This document shows, in pieces, positions 50,609 to 59,212 of a stretch of 64,000 nt of DNA. The stretch's first letter is position 1. The number at the start of each line of letters is the position of its first letter. This stretch comes from Enterobacteriaceae bacterium UBA5654 (lineage in GTDB: Bacteria > Pseudomonadota > Gammaproteobacteria > Enterobacterales > Enterobacteriaceae): the NCBI GenBank assembly GCA_002421005.1, contig DIJC01000026.1, forward strand, positions 1 through 64,000, written 5' to 3'. The notes beneath the pieces are model-generated. The model saw only the letters and a program-made list of their open reading frames with translations, had not been told where the DNA came from and searched no databases. Position numbers and translations under genes: made by a program.

Positions 50609-51363
50609 GCGCGGCGCTGACGCTGCGCGGCGTCGGGCTGACCTACGCCACCCGCCGGGGCGAAATTGACGCGCTGTCCGGGGTCGATCTTCAGGTGGGC
50701 GACGGCGAGTTTGTGGCGCTGCTGGGGCCGTCCGGCTGCGGTAAATCGACGGTGCTGAAGCTGGCTGCCGGATTGATGTCGGCGACGACGGGCGAGGTGT
50801 TGCTGGCGGACAAACCGGTGAACGGTCCCGGTCGGCAGGCGGGAGTGGTGTTTCAGAAGCCGAACCTGCTGCCGTGGAAGACGGTGCTGGAGAACGTTCT
50901 GCTGCCTGCCCGCACCCTGCGACTGCCCGCCGCGCCTGCAAAAGCGCGGGCGCTGGAGATGCTGGAGCTGGTCGGGCTGGCGCAGTTCGCTGCCGATTAC
51001 CCGTATGAGCTTTCCGGCGGGATGCAGCAGCGGGTCGGCATCGCCCGGATGCTCCTGCACGATCCGCACCTGCTGCTGATGGACGAGCCGTTTGCCGCGC
51101 TGGATGCGCTTTCCCGCGAAGCCCTGACGCTGGAGCTACAGCGCATCTGGAGCGCACAGCGCAAATCGGTGCTGTTTATTACCCACAGTATTCAGGAAGC
51201 GGTTTTTCTCGCTGACCGGGTGCTGGTGATGTCGCCGGGGCCGGGGCGCATTATTGAAGCGCTGCCGATCCCGCTGGCGCGTCCGCGCACGCCGGAGACC
51301 CTTGCCGATGCGGATTTTCTCGCCCTGTGCCAGCATTTACGGAGGTATTTCAGCCATGCGTAG
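50605..51363 (+). CDS. ABC transporter ATP-binding protein (SsuB/TauB-like), second system
   Basis: 252 residues with Walker A LLGPSGCGKSTVLK (about residue 38), Q-loop VVFQKPNLLPWKT, signature LSGGMQQRVGIARMLL, Walker B LLLMDEPFAALDALS and switch His in FITHSIQEAVFLAD. Standard ATPase of the sulfonate/taurine import group. Its end overlaps the permease start by eight bases. Confidence 0.92.
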   Translation: MSAALTLRGVGLTYATRRGEIDALSGVDLQVGDGEFVALLGPSGCGKSTVLKLAAGLMSATTGEVLLADKPVNGPGRQAGVVFQKPNLLPWKTVLENVLLPARTLRLPAAPAKARALEMLELVGLAQFAADYPYELSGGMQQRVGIARMLLHDPHLLLMDEPFAALDALSREALTLELQRIWSAQRKSVLFITHSIQEAVFLADRVLVMSPGPGRIIEALPIPLARPRTPETLADADFLALCQHLRRYFSHA

Positions 51364-52120
51364 AGTCCTGCCGATCGTTTACCCGTTGATAAGCCTCGCG
51401 GTGCTGCTGCTGATTTGGGATCTGAGCGTGCGCTTTTTCGCCATTCCCGATTATCTCCTGCCCTCACCTGCGGCGGTGGGCCACGCGCTGGCGAATGGTT
51501 TTCGCGACGGCAGCCTGTGGCCGCACATCGCCACCACGCTTGGCGAAACGCTAAGCGGCTACCTGATCGGCAGCCTGCTGGCAATTGTGTTCGGCGTGGT
51601 GCTGGCCGAGTCGCAAACCTTCGAGCGTTTTGTTTATCCGCTGCTGGTGGCGCTACAGGCGACGCCTAAGGTGGCGCTGGGGCCGATTATTCTGGTGTGG
51701 TTCGGCTTCGGCATCCTGTCGAAAATCGTGCTGGTGACGCTGGTCTGTTTTTTCCCGCTGTTCGTGAATACCGTTAACGGCATCCGCCGTACCGATGCGG
51801 AACTGCTGGATGCCTGCCGGGCGTTTTCCGCCTCGCGCACCTTTCTGCTGTTTCACGTTAAGCTGCCCTCGGCGGCCGGGGAGATTTTCGCCGGACTGCA
51901 AATTGGCGTGGCGCTGGCGTTGATTGGCGCGGTGGTGGCAGAGTTTTTATCGGCGCAAAGCGGGCTGGGGTATCTCATCGCGTCCAGTTCGGTCAGCATG
52001 AGCGTGGCGACGATGTTCGCGGGGGTGGTTCTGCTGGCGCTGATTGGCTTATGCGGCGCGCAAACGGTGCGCTGGCTACAGCGGCGGGTGGTGTTCTGGG
52101 AGAATAAAACCCGGCAATGA
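51356..52120 (+). CDS. ABC transporter permease (SsuC/TauC-like), second system
   Basis: 254 residues, about six membrane helices, with the docking loop DACRAFSASRTFLLFHVKLPSAAGEIFAG (about 140-168). The start at 51356 (MRRVLPIVYPLISLAVLLLIWD) is preceded by GGAGG, overlapping the ATPase gene; longer frames upstream lie inside that gene. Together with the binding protein and ATPase it completes a one-permease importer. Last gene of the operon. Confidence 0.9.
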   Translation: MRRVLPIVYPLISLAVLLLIWDLSVRFFAIPDYLLPSPAAVGHALANGFRDGSLWPHIATTLGETLSGYLIGSLLAIVFGVVLAESQTFERFVYPLLVALQATPKVALGPIILVWFGFGILSKIVLVTLVCFFPLFVNTVNGIRRTDAELLDACRAFSASRTFLLFHVKLPSAAGEIFAGLQIGVALALIGAVVAEFLSAQSGLGYLIASSSVSMSVATMFAGVVLLALIGLCGAQTVRWLQRRVVFWENKTRQ

Positions 52121-52270
52121 GAGTGAGCTGAAAGCGACATTTTGTGGCGTGAATATGTCTGCTGCGCCGCAAAATGCCACTTTCTTTACGCGCGTCTGGC
52201 GATATTCGTCTAAGGTTTTCAGAAGGTTGATTGCAGCGGATCCGCTGATTGCCTGAAAGGAGAATAACCG

Positions 52271-53956
52271 ATGACCACCCCTGCTTTGCGCCGTCCTTCC
52301 ACGCTGGCGCTGAAGATCGCCCTGAGCGGCATTCTGTTTGCCGCCGCTTCCGCCCTGGCGGATGACGCCGTTAAACAGCCGCAGCCGCCTGATGTCCTGC
52401 TGGGGCCGCTGTTTACCGACGTGCAAAGTGCCAAACTTTTTCCCGATCAAAAAACGTTTGCCGATGCGGTGCCGAAAGGCGATCCGCTGATGATCCTCGC
52501 CGATTACCGCATGCAGCGCAGCCAGCGCGGGTTCGACCTGCGCCATTTTATCGACGTTAATTTTACTCTGCCCGGCGAAGGTGAAAAGTATGTGCCGCCC
52601 GCCGGACAAAGCCTGCGCGAACATATTGACGGCCTGTGGCCGGTGCTGACCCGCACCACTGACCACGCGGCGAAGTGGGATTCGCTGCTGCCGCTGCCGA
52701 AGTCTTACGTGGTGCCCGGCGGACGTTTTCGTGAGATCTACTACTGGGACAGCTACTTCACCATGCTGGGGCTGGCGGAAAGCGGACACTGGGATAAGAT
52801 CGAAGATATGGTCGCCAACTTCGGCTATGAGATCGACACCTGGGGCCATATTCCTAACGGCAACCGCAGCTATTATCTCAGCCGTTCGCAGCCGCCTTTC
52901 TTCGCTTTTATGGTTGAACTGCTCGCCGACCACCAGGGCGATGAGGTGTTGAAAACGTATCTGCCGCAGCTTGAGAAAGAGCATAACTACTGGATGGAAG
53001 GCGCGGATGCGCTGACCGCCGGGCAGAGCAACAAACGCGTGGTGAAGCTGGATGACGGGGCGATCCTCAACCGTTACTGGGACGAGCGCGATGCGCCGCG
53101 CACCGAATCCTGGCTTGACGATGTGACCACCGCCAAAAATACCCCCAGTCGCCCGGCCACCGAGGTGTATCGCGATTTACGCGCCGGGGCCGCCTCCGGC
53201 TGGGATTTCAGCTCGCGCTGGATGGACGATCCCAACCAGCTTGGCACTCTGCGTACCACCAGCATTGTGCCGGTCGATTTGAACGCCCTGCTGTTCAAAA
53301 TGGAGAAAGTGCTGGCTCGCGCCAGTAAAGCGGCGGGCGATACGGCGAAAGCCAGCCAGTATGACGCCCAGGCCAGCGCGCGTCAGCAGGCGATGGAGCA
53401 CTGGCTGTGGAATGACAAAGACGGCTGGTACGCGGATTACGATCTGAAAACGAAGCAAGTACGTCATCAACTGACAGCGGCGGCGCTGTTCCCGCTGTAC
53501 GTTAACGCGGCGGCGAAGGATCGGGCAGATAAAGTCGCTGCCGCCACCGCCTCGCACCTGCTGCAACCGGGCGGTCTTGCCACTACAACCGTGAAAAGCG
53601 GTCAGCAGTGGGATGCGCCCAACGGCTGGGCACCGCTGCAATGGGTTGCCACCGCCGGGCTGCAAAATTACGGTCATGATAAAGTGGCGATGGACGTGAC
53701 CTGGCGCTTCCTGACCAACGTTCAGCATACTTATGACCGCGAGAAAAAGCTGGTTGAGAAATACGATGTCAGCTCTACCGGGACCGGCGGTGGCGGCGGT
53801 GAATATCCGTTGCAGGACGGTTTCGGCTGGACTAACGGCGTAACGCTGAAGATGCTGGATCTGGTCTGTCCGAAGGAAAAACCCTGCGATAACGTCCCCG
53901 CTTCCCGTCCGCAGGCGGCTAACGACGATGCGGTAGCGCAAAAACAGGCGCAGTAA
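52271..53956 (+). CDS. treA: Periplasmic trehalase
   Basis: 561 residues, matching E. coli TreA (565). It hydrolyses trehalose to two glucose molecules in the periplasm so that it can be used under high osmolarity. A signal peptide (LALKIALSGILFAAASALA) precedes a glycoside hydrolase 37 domain with both trehalase signatures, PGGRFREIYYWDSYF (about 155-169) and QWDAPNGWAPLQW (about 453-465), and the glycine-rich GTGGGGGEYPLQDGFGW near the end. An AAAGGAG site precedes the ATG at 52271. This gene begins the backbone order shared with E. coli. Confidence 0.97.
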   Translation: MTTPALRRPSTLALKIALSGILFAAASALADDAVKQPQPPDVLLGPLFTDVQSAKLFPDQKTFADAVPKGDPLMILADYRMQRSQRGFDLRHFIDVNFTLPGEGEKYVPPAGQSLREHIDGLWPVLTRTTDHAAKWDSLLPLPKSYVVPGGRFREIYYWDSYFTMLGLAESGHWDKIEDMVANFGYEIDTWGHIPNGNRSYYLSRSQPPFFAFMVELLADHQGDEVLKTYLPQLEKEHNYWMEGADALTAGQSNKRVVKLDDGAILNRYWDERDAPRTESWLDDVTTAKNTPSRPATEVYRDLRAGAASGWDFSSRWMDDPNQLGTLRTTSIVPVDLNALLFKMEKVLARASKAAGDTAKASQYDAQASARQQAMEHWLWNDKDGWYADYDLKTKQVRHQLTAAALFPLYVNAAAKDRADKVAAATASHLLQPGGLATTTVKSGQQWDAPNGWAPLQWVATAGLQNYGHDKVAMDVTWRFLTNVQHTYDREKKLVEKYDVSSTGTGGGGGEYPLQDGFGWTNGVTLKMLDLVCPKEKPCDNVPASRPQAANDDAVAQKQAQ

Positions 53957-53968
53957 ACCCGCTGACCT

Positions 53969-53986
53969 GCTACCAGATTTGGTAGC
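53969..53986 (+). terminator. Hairpin downstream of treA
   Basis: GCTACC (53969-53974) pairs with GGTAGC (53981-53986), 13 bases past the treA stop. No T-run follows, so the strength as a terminator is uncertain. Confidence 0.4.
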
Positions 53987-54099
53987 CGGTCTAACCTCTG
54001 GTATCAAAAATTCCCTTTGCTGACGTGGCATTAGCGCTTATCTCCCCTGATTTTGCAGGCGTTTTGCTCTGTAAAAAGACTTGTGTCACGGAATGCTAA

Positions 54100-54114
54100 C
54101 AATAATAATTCTCA
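54100..54114. promoter_or_regulatory. Fur box upstream of the TonB receptor gene
   Basis: CAATAATAATTCTCA fits the 15-base Fur core (TGATAATnATTATCA) at 11 of 14 fixed positions. It lies 40 bases before the receptor start, as expected for iron-repressed transcription. Confidence 0.7.
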
Positions 54115-54153
54115 TTTGTTTCTCCTTCTTTTCAGCAAAATTCGGAATTTGTG

Positions 54154-56274
54154 ATGACCTCAAAACGTATAATCAAGCGCTCGTCGCTCGCCTGCGCGCT
54201 GGCCCTGGCGTTTCCTGCCCTCGCGCTGGCAGAAGAAACCGTAGTGGTGACGGCGGCGCCGACGGAGTCTGCGCAGGCTCCCACCAAAGGCTATACCGCC
54301 AAAACCTCAAGCGGGGCGACCAAAAGCGATCGGCCGCTGATCGCCACCGCCCAGTCGGTATCGGTAGTCACGCGTCAGCAGATTGACGATCAGGGCGCGA
54401 ATACCATCAGCCAGGCGCTGAACTACACGCCGGGGGTGTATTCAAACTTCGGCGGCGGCGCAACCCGGTTTGATACCGTTTCGCTGCGCGGCTTCCACGG
54501 CGGCGACGTTGATAACCTGTTCCTCGACGGAATGCGCCTGATGAGCGATGGCGGCAGCCATAACGTCATTCAGATCGATCCGTGGTTTGTTGAGCGCGTG
54601 GACGTGGTGAAAGGCCCGTCGTCGGCGCTGTACGGGCAAAGCGTGCCGGGCGGGCTGGTTAATTTAACCTCGAAGCGTCCGCTGTTTACGCCGGAAGGCC
54701 ATTTCCGCCTCGGCGGGGGGACGCAAAATACCAAAAGCGGCGCGTTTGATTATACCGATGCCATTAACGACCAGTGGGCTTACCGGATCATCGGCATGAC
54801 CCGCACCAGCGACACCCAGTACGATCATACCCGCGAAGAGCGCTACGCCATCTCCCCTTCTCTGCTCTGGCAGCCGGATTCCGATACCAGCCTGCTGCTG
54901 CGGGCCTATCTGCAAAAAGATCCTTCCGGCGGTTACCACGGCTCGCTGCCGCTGGACGGCACCCGCTACGCGCACAACGGGCGCAAGCTGTCGAATGAAA
55001 CCAACGAAGGCGATCCGGGCGACGGCTATAAGCGCCGGGAGCAAATTTACAGCGTGGAGTTCGATCATCAGTTTGATGATGTCTGGTCTGTGCATTCCAG
55101 CGGCAGCTACACCCACTCCAACGTGTCGCTGGATCAGGTATATCAGGTCGGCTGGATTGACGGCAGCGACGAGCTGTCGCGTGGCTACAGCGGCTCGCGC
55201 GGATCGCTGGATGCATGGTCCACCGATAACCGGTTGCAGGCCGATTTCAGCACCGGCGAAGTGGCGCATACTCTGACGTTTGGCGGGGAATACCATCGCT
55301 TCCGTAACGATTTGTGGACCGGCGCGGGCAGTGCCGCTGCGCTCAATCCGTACACCGGCTACACCGCGCAGACCGGGCATGTGGTGACTTACCGCGATGA
55401 CAATAATCGTCGCTACTACCAGACCGGAGCCTATTTGCAGGATGAGATGGTGTGGAACCGCTGGCATCTGGATGTCTCCGGGCGCTTTGATCGCATCGTC
55501 TCCGAACAGGTCAGCGACACCTTCAATACGTCTAATCGCCGTTCGGACGATCACGTCAGCACCCGCGCCTCGCTGCTCTACGCCTTTGAAAACGGTCTGT
55601 CGCCCTATATCAGCTACAGCGAAGCCATCACCCCGGCGACGCTTGCCGGTAGCGACGGCACCCTGCTGAAGCCGACCACCGCCGAGCAGTATGAGGCCGG
55701 GCTGAAGTTCCAGCCGCCGGGCACCGCCGATCTCTATAGCGTGGCGATTTACGATTTAACCCAGAAAGACGTGGCGACGCGCGATATTAATATTGCCACC
55801 GCCACCTTTATTCCGGCGGGCAAAGTGCATTCACAGGGCGTCGAGCTGGAAGCGCGTAATCAGATAACTCCGGCACTGAGCACCATCGCCGCGTATACCT
55901 GGAACCGTTTGCGCTTCCAGGATTCGCTGGACGGCAATGACGGTAATACCCCGCAGCTCACGCCGGATCAAATGGCGTCGTTCTGGGCGCACTATCAGTT
56001 TGCGGGCGGTATCAGCGTGGGAACGGGTATCCGCTACATCGGCAAGCAGTGGGCTGACGATCGTAATACCGAGCGCCTGCCGTCGACGACCCTGCTGGAT
56101 GCTTCCGTGCGTGCCGATCTGGGCGCGTGGACGCCATCGCTGAAAGGGGCGTTTGTGCAGGTGAATGCCAATAATCTGACCGACCGCGACTATGTGGCGG
56201 GCTGCTACGGAACGGGGAACTGTTACTGGGGAGCAGAAAGAAGTGTGATGGCAACGGTGGGTTACGACTTCTGA
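54154..56274 (+). CDS. TonB-dependent siderophore receptor (FhuA/FoxA-like)
   Basis: 706 residues of an outer-membrane receptor. Signal peptide to about residue 28 (ACALALAFPALALA), TonB box region EETVVVTAAP, plug domain (TAQSVSVVTRQQIDDQG, DTVSLRGFHGGDVDNLFLDGMR, about 60-180), then a 22-strand barrel ending in VGYDF with C-terminal Phe. The plug and barrel resemble receptors for hydroxamate siderophores such as ferrichrome or ferrioxamine, so that is the likely ligand class. GTG at 54151 directly precedes the chosen ATG. A Fur box sits upstream. It is not part of the E. coli backbone at this place and stands alone between treA and ymgE. Confidence 0.9.
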   Translation: MTSKRIIKRSSLACALALAFPALALAEETVVVTAAPTESAQAPTKGYTAKTSSGATKSDRPLIATAQSVSVVTRQQIDDQGANTISQALNYTPGVYSNFGGGATRFDTVSLRGFHGGDVDNLFLDGMRLMSDGGSHNVIQIDPWFVERVDVVKGPSSALYGQSVPGGLVNLTSKRPLFTPEGHFRLGGGTQNTKSGAFDYTDAINDQWAYRIIGMTRTSDTQYDHTREERYAISPSLLWQPDSDTSLLLRAYLQKDPSGGYHGSLPLDGTRYAHNGRKLSNETNEGDPGDGYKRREQIYSVEFDHQFDDVWSVHSSGSYTHSNVSLDQVYQVGWIDGSDELSRGYSGSRGSLDAWSTDNRLQADFSTGEVAHTLTFGGEYHRFRNDLWTGAGSAAALNPYTGYTAQTGHVVTYRDDNNRRYYQTGAYLQDEMVWNRWHLDVSGRFDRIVSEQVSDTFNTSNRRSDDHVSTRASLLYAFENGLSPYISYSEAITPATLAGSDGTLLKPTTAEQYEAGLKFQPPGTADLYSVAIYDLTQKDVATRDINIATATFIPAGKVHSQGVELEARNQITPALSTIAAYTWNRLRFQDSLDGNDGNTPQLTPDQMASFWAHYQFAGGISVGTGIRYIGKQWADDRNTERLPSTTLLDASVRADLGAWTPSLKGAFVQVNANNLTDRDYVAGCYGTGNCYWGAERSVMATVGYDF

Positions 56275-56284
56275 TGAAGGTACC

Positions 56285-56306
56285 GGGCAGCGTGCGCTGC
56301 CCGGTC
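56285..56306. terminator. Strong hairpin between the receptor gene and ymgE
   Basis: CCGGGCAGCG pairs with CGCTGCCCGG with almost no loop, in the gap between the convergent receptor and ymgE genes. It is followed by TCTGTGTT, a weak T-tract, and could serve both directions. Confidence 0.6.
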
Positions 56307-56310
56307 TGTG

Positions 56311-56562
56311 TTACCTGCGAACCATGCGGTAGATGAGCAGCACGACAATGGCTCCGACGACCGCGACCAGGAAGCTTGGCAGATTAAAGCCGCTTACCGG
56401 ACCGCCGATACCGAACAGCGTACTCAGCCAGCCACCCACGACCGCACCGATGATACCCAGAATACAGGTGACGATGAAACCACCCCCGTCGCGTCCCGGC
56501 ATAATCAGTTTGGCAATAATACCCGCAATTAACCCAAATACGATCCAGGCAATAATACCCAT
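56311..56562 (-). CDS. ymgE: GlsB/YeaQ/YmgE family small membrane protein
   Basis: 83 residues with three hydrophobic helices rich in Gly and the family's GRDGGGF turn between helices 1 and 2, almost identical to E. coli YmgE (also called Tag, transglycosylase-associated). Its function is unknown. The ATG at 56562 is set by a strong GGAGG in front (minus strand, 56573-56577); the open frame further upstream is not used. Confidence 0.93.
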   Translation of the reverse strand: MGIIAWIVFGLIAGIIAKLIMPGRDGGGFIVTCILGIIGAVVGGWLSTLFGIGGPVSGFNLPSFLVAVVGAIVVLLIYRMVRR

Positions 56563-56759
56563 CTGTCCATCCTCCTGTAAGTGACACAAAAAGCAGGTGT
56601 TGTTTCCCTGCGCTAACGTTTCAAGTATAGGGCGATCCTGATAATTGTGCGTCCAGGGAGAAAATTTTTCTCACTGGCAAAATAGTTGATTGCTGCTATG
56701 AAGTTCTGCGCCAGCCCGCCGATACTTCAGCGAAGGATTGTCATGAGGGAGCCATCGGC

Positions 56760-57491
56760 GTGAGTCATTACAGTGAACAGTTTCTGAAACAAAATCCGCT
56801 GGCCGTTCTGGGCGTGCTGCGCGATCTGCATAAACAGCAGATCCCCATCCGCGTAAGCTGGGCATCCGGGCAGTTTATCAGTCGTATTCTGGAGGTGACG
56901 CAGGAGCAACTGATCATTGATTTTGGCAGCCAGGATTATGAGAACAGCGCCGTGCAGCGCGCGCAGAATATCGAAATTACCGCCGAAACCCAGGGCGCGA
57001 AGGTCGAGTTTCATCTTCCGGCGCTGCGCAGCGCCGACTGGCAGCAGCTTCCGGCGTTCGTCACCCCGCTTCCGCCATCGCTGTGGTTTTTGCAGCGCCG
57101 GGAATATTTTCGCATCAGCGCCCCGCTGCATCCGGCCTATTTCTGTCACGCCCGCCTTGCCGATAATAAAAACATGCGGTTTCGCCTGTATGATTTGTCG
57201 CTGGGCGGCATGGGCGCGTTAATGGATGAAGCGCCGCCGGAGAGTTTGCAGCCGGGAGTGCGGCTGTCGCAGATTGAGCTGGATATGGGGGAATGGGGAC
57301 GCTTCCATTTTGACGTTCAGCTGATTGCCATTACTGAGCGTAAAGTGGTGGATGGCAAAAATGAAACGATCAGCACGCCACGCCTGAGCTTTCGCTTTTT
57401 AAACGTCAGCGCGGCGGCCGAACGCCAGCTCCAGCGGATTATTTTTTCGCTGGAGCGGGAAGCGCGCGAGCGCGCCAAAAAAGTGCGCTGA
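56760..57491 (+). CDS. ycgR: Flagellar brake protein YcgR (c-di-GMP receptor)
   Basis: 243 residues, as in E. coli. An N-terminal YcgR-specific domain (about 1-110) and a C-terminal PilZ domain that binds cyclic di-GMP through RREYFRISAPL (about 113-123) and DLSLGGMGA (about 147-155). In E. coli the loaded protein acts on the flagellar motor, slows rotation and biases it to one direction. The start is GTG at 56760, giving MSHYSEQFLKQNPLAVLG, the family N-terminus. It converges with emtA; the stop codons are adjacent. Confidence 0.97.
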   Translation: MSHYSEQFLKQNPLAVLGVLRDLHKQQIPIRVSWASGQFISRILEVTQEQLIIDFGSQDYENSAVQRAQNIEITAETQGAKVEFHLPALRSADWQQLPAFVTPLPPSLWFLQRREYFRISAPLHPAYFCHARLADNKNMRFRLYDLSLGGMGALMDEAPPESLQPGVRLSQIELDMGEWGRFHFDVQLIAITERKVVDGKNETISTPRLSFRFLNVSAAAERQLQRIIFSLEREARERAKKVR

Positions 57492-58103
57492 TTACATCGC
57501 GTCCATGGCTTTCTGCACTTTCCAGATATAGCGCGGAGCCTGCGGCGCGGGGTGGTTTTCCGCGACGTGTTGGACAAACTCATCCGGGCTGAGATCGTTT
57601 ATTTCTTCAATCGCTTTTTTGCGGTTGGAAGAGAAGGTGCGGAGCAACGCGCCCGCGCCGTTGACGTAAGACACCACCAGCGCGTACTGCATCACTTCCG
57701 GATCTTCGATGCCCGCCAGCACGCCGTGTTCAAGTATGCTCAAATAAGCCGTGCCCATTGAGATGTTGCGTTCCGGGTTTTTCAGCTCGCTGGTGGAGGG
57801 TTGACCGCTCCAGCCCATATGCCGGTAGACCTCACGCCCTGCCGTTGACGCTTTTAACTGCATCAGGCCAACCGCGTTGGATTTGCTGACCAGCGTCGGA
57901 TTGCCGCCGGACTCCACGGCGATGATTGCCGTAACCAGCCGTGGGCTCACGCCCCACGCCGCGCCCGCCTTCTGGCTGATGGGTAGCCATTGCATCGCCC
58001 GTTTGACCGGCACCTCCGGGTTCCACGGTGGATTGGTATAATCCGGTTTTGAAGAACATCCCGCCAGTAATACAATCAAAAAAGCAAACCATCTCAATTT
58101 CAC
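57492..58103 (-). CDS. emtA: Membrane-bound lytic murein transglycosylase (endo-type) EmtA
   Basis: 203 residues. A lipoprotein signal with lipobox LLAGCSS (Cys at about residue 16) anchors it in the outer membrane. The SLT domain carries the catalytic Glu in IIAVESGGNPT (about 66), then NAVGLMQLKAST and NISMGTAYL. It cuts murein chains internally to make 1,6-anhydromuropeptides. Divergent from ldcA, another murein enzyme, as in E. coli. Confidence 0.96.
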   Translation of the reverse strand: MKLRWFAFLIVLLAGCSSKPDYTNPPWNPEVPVKRAMQWLPISQKAGAAWGVSPRLVTAIIAVESGGNPTLVSKSNAVGLMQLKASTAGREVYRHMGWSGQPSTSELKNPERNISMGTAYLSILEHGVLAGIEDPEVMQYALVVSYVNGAGALLRTFSSNRKKAIEEINDLSPDEFVQHVAENHPAPQAPRYIWKVQKAMDAM

Positions 58104-58199
58104 GCATCAGTCCTTTTTATACCTGCGATCCGCCGCTGCGGATGACAACGCCTGGGGTTAAATGCATGATAACCGTTTCATTCCCAGCAAGGAAATGCC

Positions 58200-59114
58200 A
58201 TGTCTCTGATTCATCTTATCGCCCCTTCCGGCTATTGCATTAACCAGACGGCGGCGCTGCGCGGCGTTCAGCGGCTCGAACAGGCCGGTCATCGGGTGGA
58301 GAACCGCGAGGTGATCGCCCGCCGCGACCAGCGCTTTGCCGGGACAGATCAACAGCGGCTGGCGGACGTCAATGCGCTGGCGACGCTTCGCGGAGATAAC
58401 CGTATCGTGATGCCGGTGCGTGGCGGCTACGGAGCCAGTCGGCTGCTGGAAAATATTGACTGGTCGGCGCTGGCCGAGCGCCAGCAACGGCAGCCGCTGC
58501 TGATTTGCGGGCACAGCGATTTCACCGCTATCCAGATGGGGCTGCTGGCGACCGCCGGGGTCATTACATTCAGCGGACCAATGCTTGCCGCCAATTTTGG
58601 GGGCGACGAGCTGAACACGTTTACCGAAGACCATTTCTGGCGGGCGCTGCGCAACGCCACGTTTAGCGTGGAGTGGAACGGCGAGGGTCCGGCGTGTCGG
58701 GCGTCCGGCACCCTGTGGGGCGGCAATCTGGCGATGCTGGTGTCATTGATTGGTACGCCGTGGCTGCCCGCGATTAGCGACGGCATTCTGGTGGTTGAAG
58801 ATATTAACGAGCACCCGTTCCGCGTCGAGCGGATGCTGCTTCAGCTTCACCACGCGGGCATTCTCGCCCGCCAGCGTGCCATCGTCCTCGGCAGTTTTAG
58901 CGGCGCGACGGCGAATGATTACGATGCCGGATATGGCTTACAGAGCATGGCGGAGTATCTGCGTTCGCGGTTGTCGGTGCCGCTGATCGGCGGGCTGGAT
59001 TTTGGTCATGAGCCGCGCACCGTTACCCTGCCGCTCGGCGCACAGGCCACGCTGGTTCACACCCCCGGTGCCAGCACGTTAACGTTGACCGGTCATCCGG
59101 TGCTAAACGAATAA
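58200..59114 (+). CDS. ldcA: Muramoyltetrapeptide L,D-carboxypeptidase
   Basis: 304 residues, E. coli LdcA length. This cytoplasmic enzyme trims the terminal D-Ala from murein tetrapeptides during recycling. Its Ser-Glu-His triad is readable: Ser in GHSDFTAI (about 106), Glu in LVVEDINEHPFR (about 200) and His in DFGHEPRTV (about 271). AAGGA lies upstream of the ATG at 58200. Followed by cvrA in the E. coli order. Confidence 0.97.
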   Translation: MSLIHLIAPSGYCINQTAALRGVQRLEQAGHRVENREVIARRDQRFAGTDQQRLADVNALATLRGDNRIVMPVRGGYGASRLLENIDWSALAERQQRQPLLICGHSDFTAIQMGLLATAGVITFSGPMLAANFGGDELNTFTEDHFWRALRNATFSVEWNGEGPACRASGTLWGGNLAMLVSLIGTPWLPAISDGILVVEDINEHPFRVERMLLQLHHAGILARQRAIVLGSFSGATANDYDAGYGLQSMAEYLRSRLSVPLIGGLDFGHEPRTVTLPLGAQATLVHTPGASTLTLTGHPVLNE

Positions 59115-59212
59115 AAAAAAGCATTCACGGCACGTATTAATCCCATTAATTACTCGCAAGTATGGTAAGTTTTTTGTAAAGACCATTCACGCGGATGAGG
59201 AGTACGTGAATT

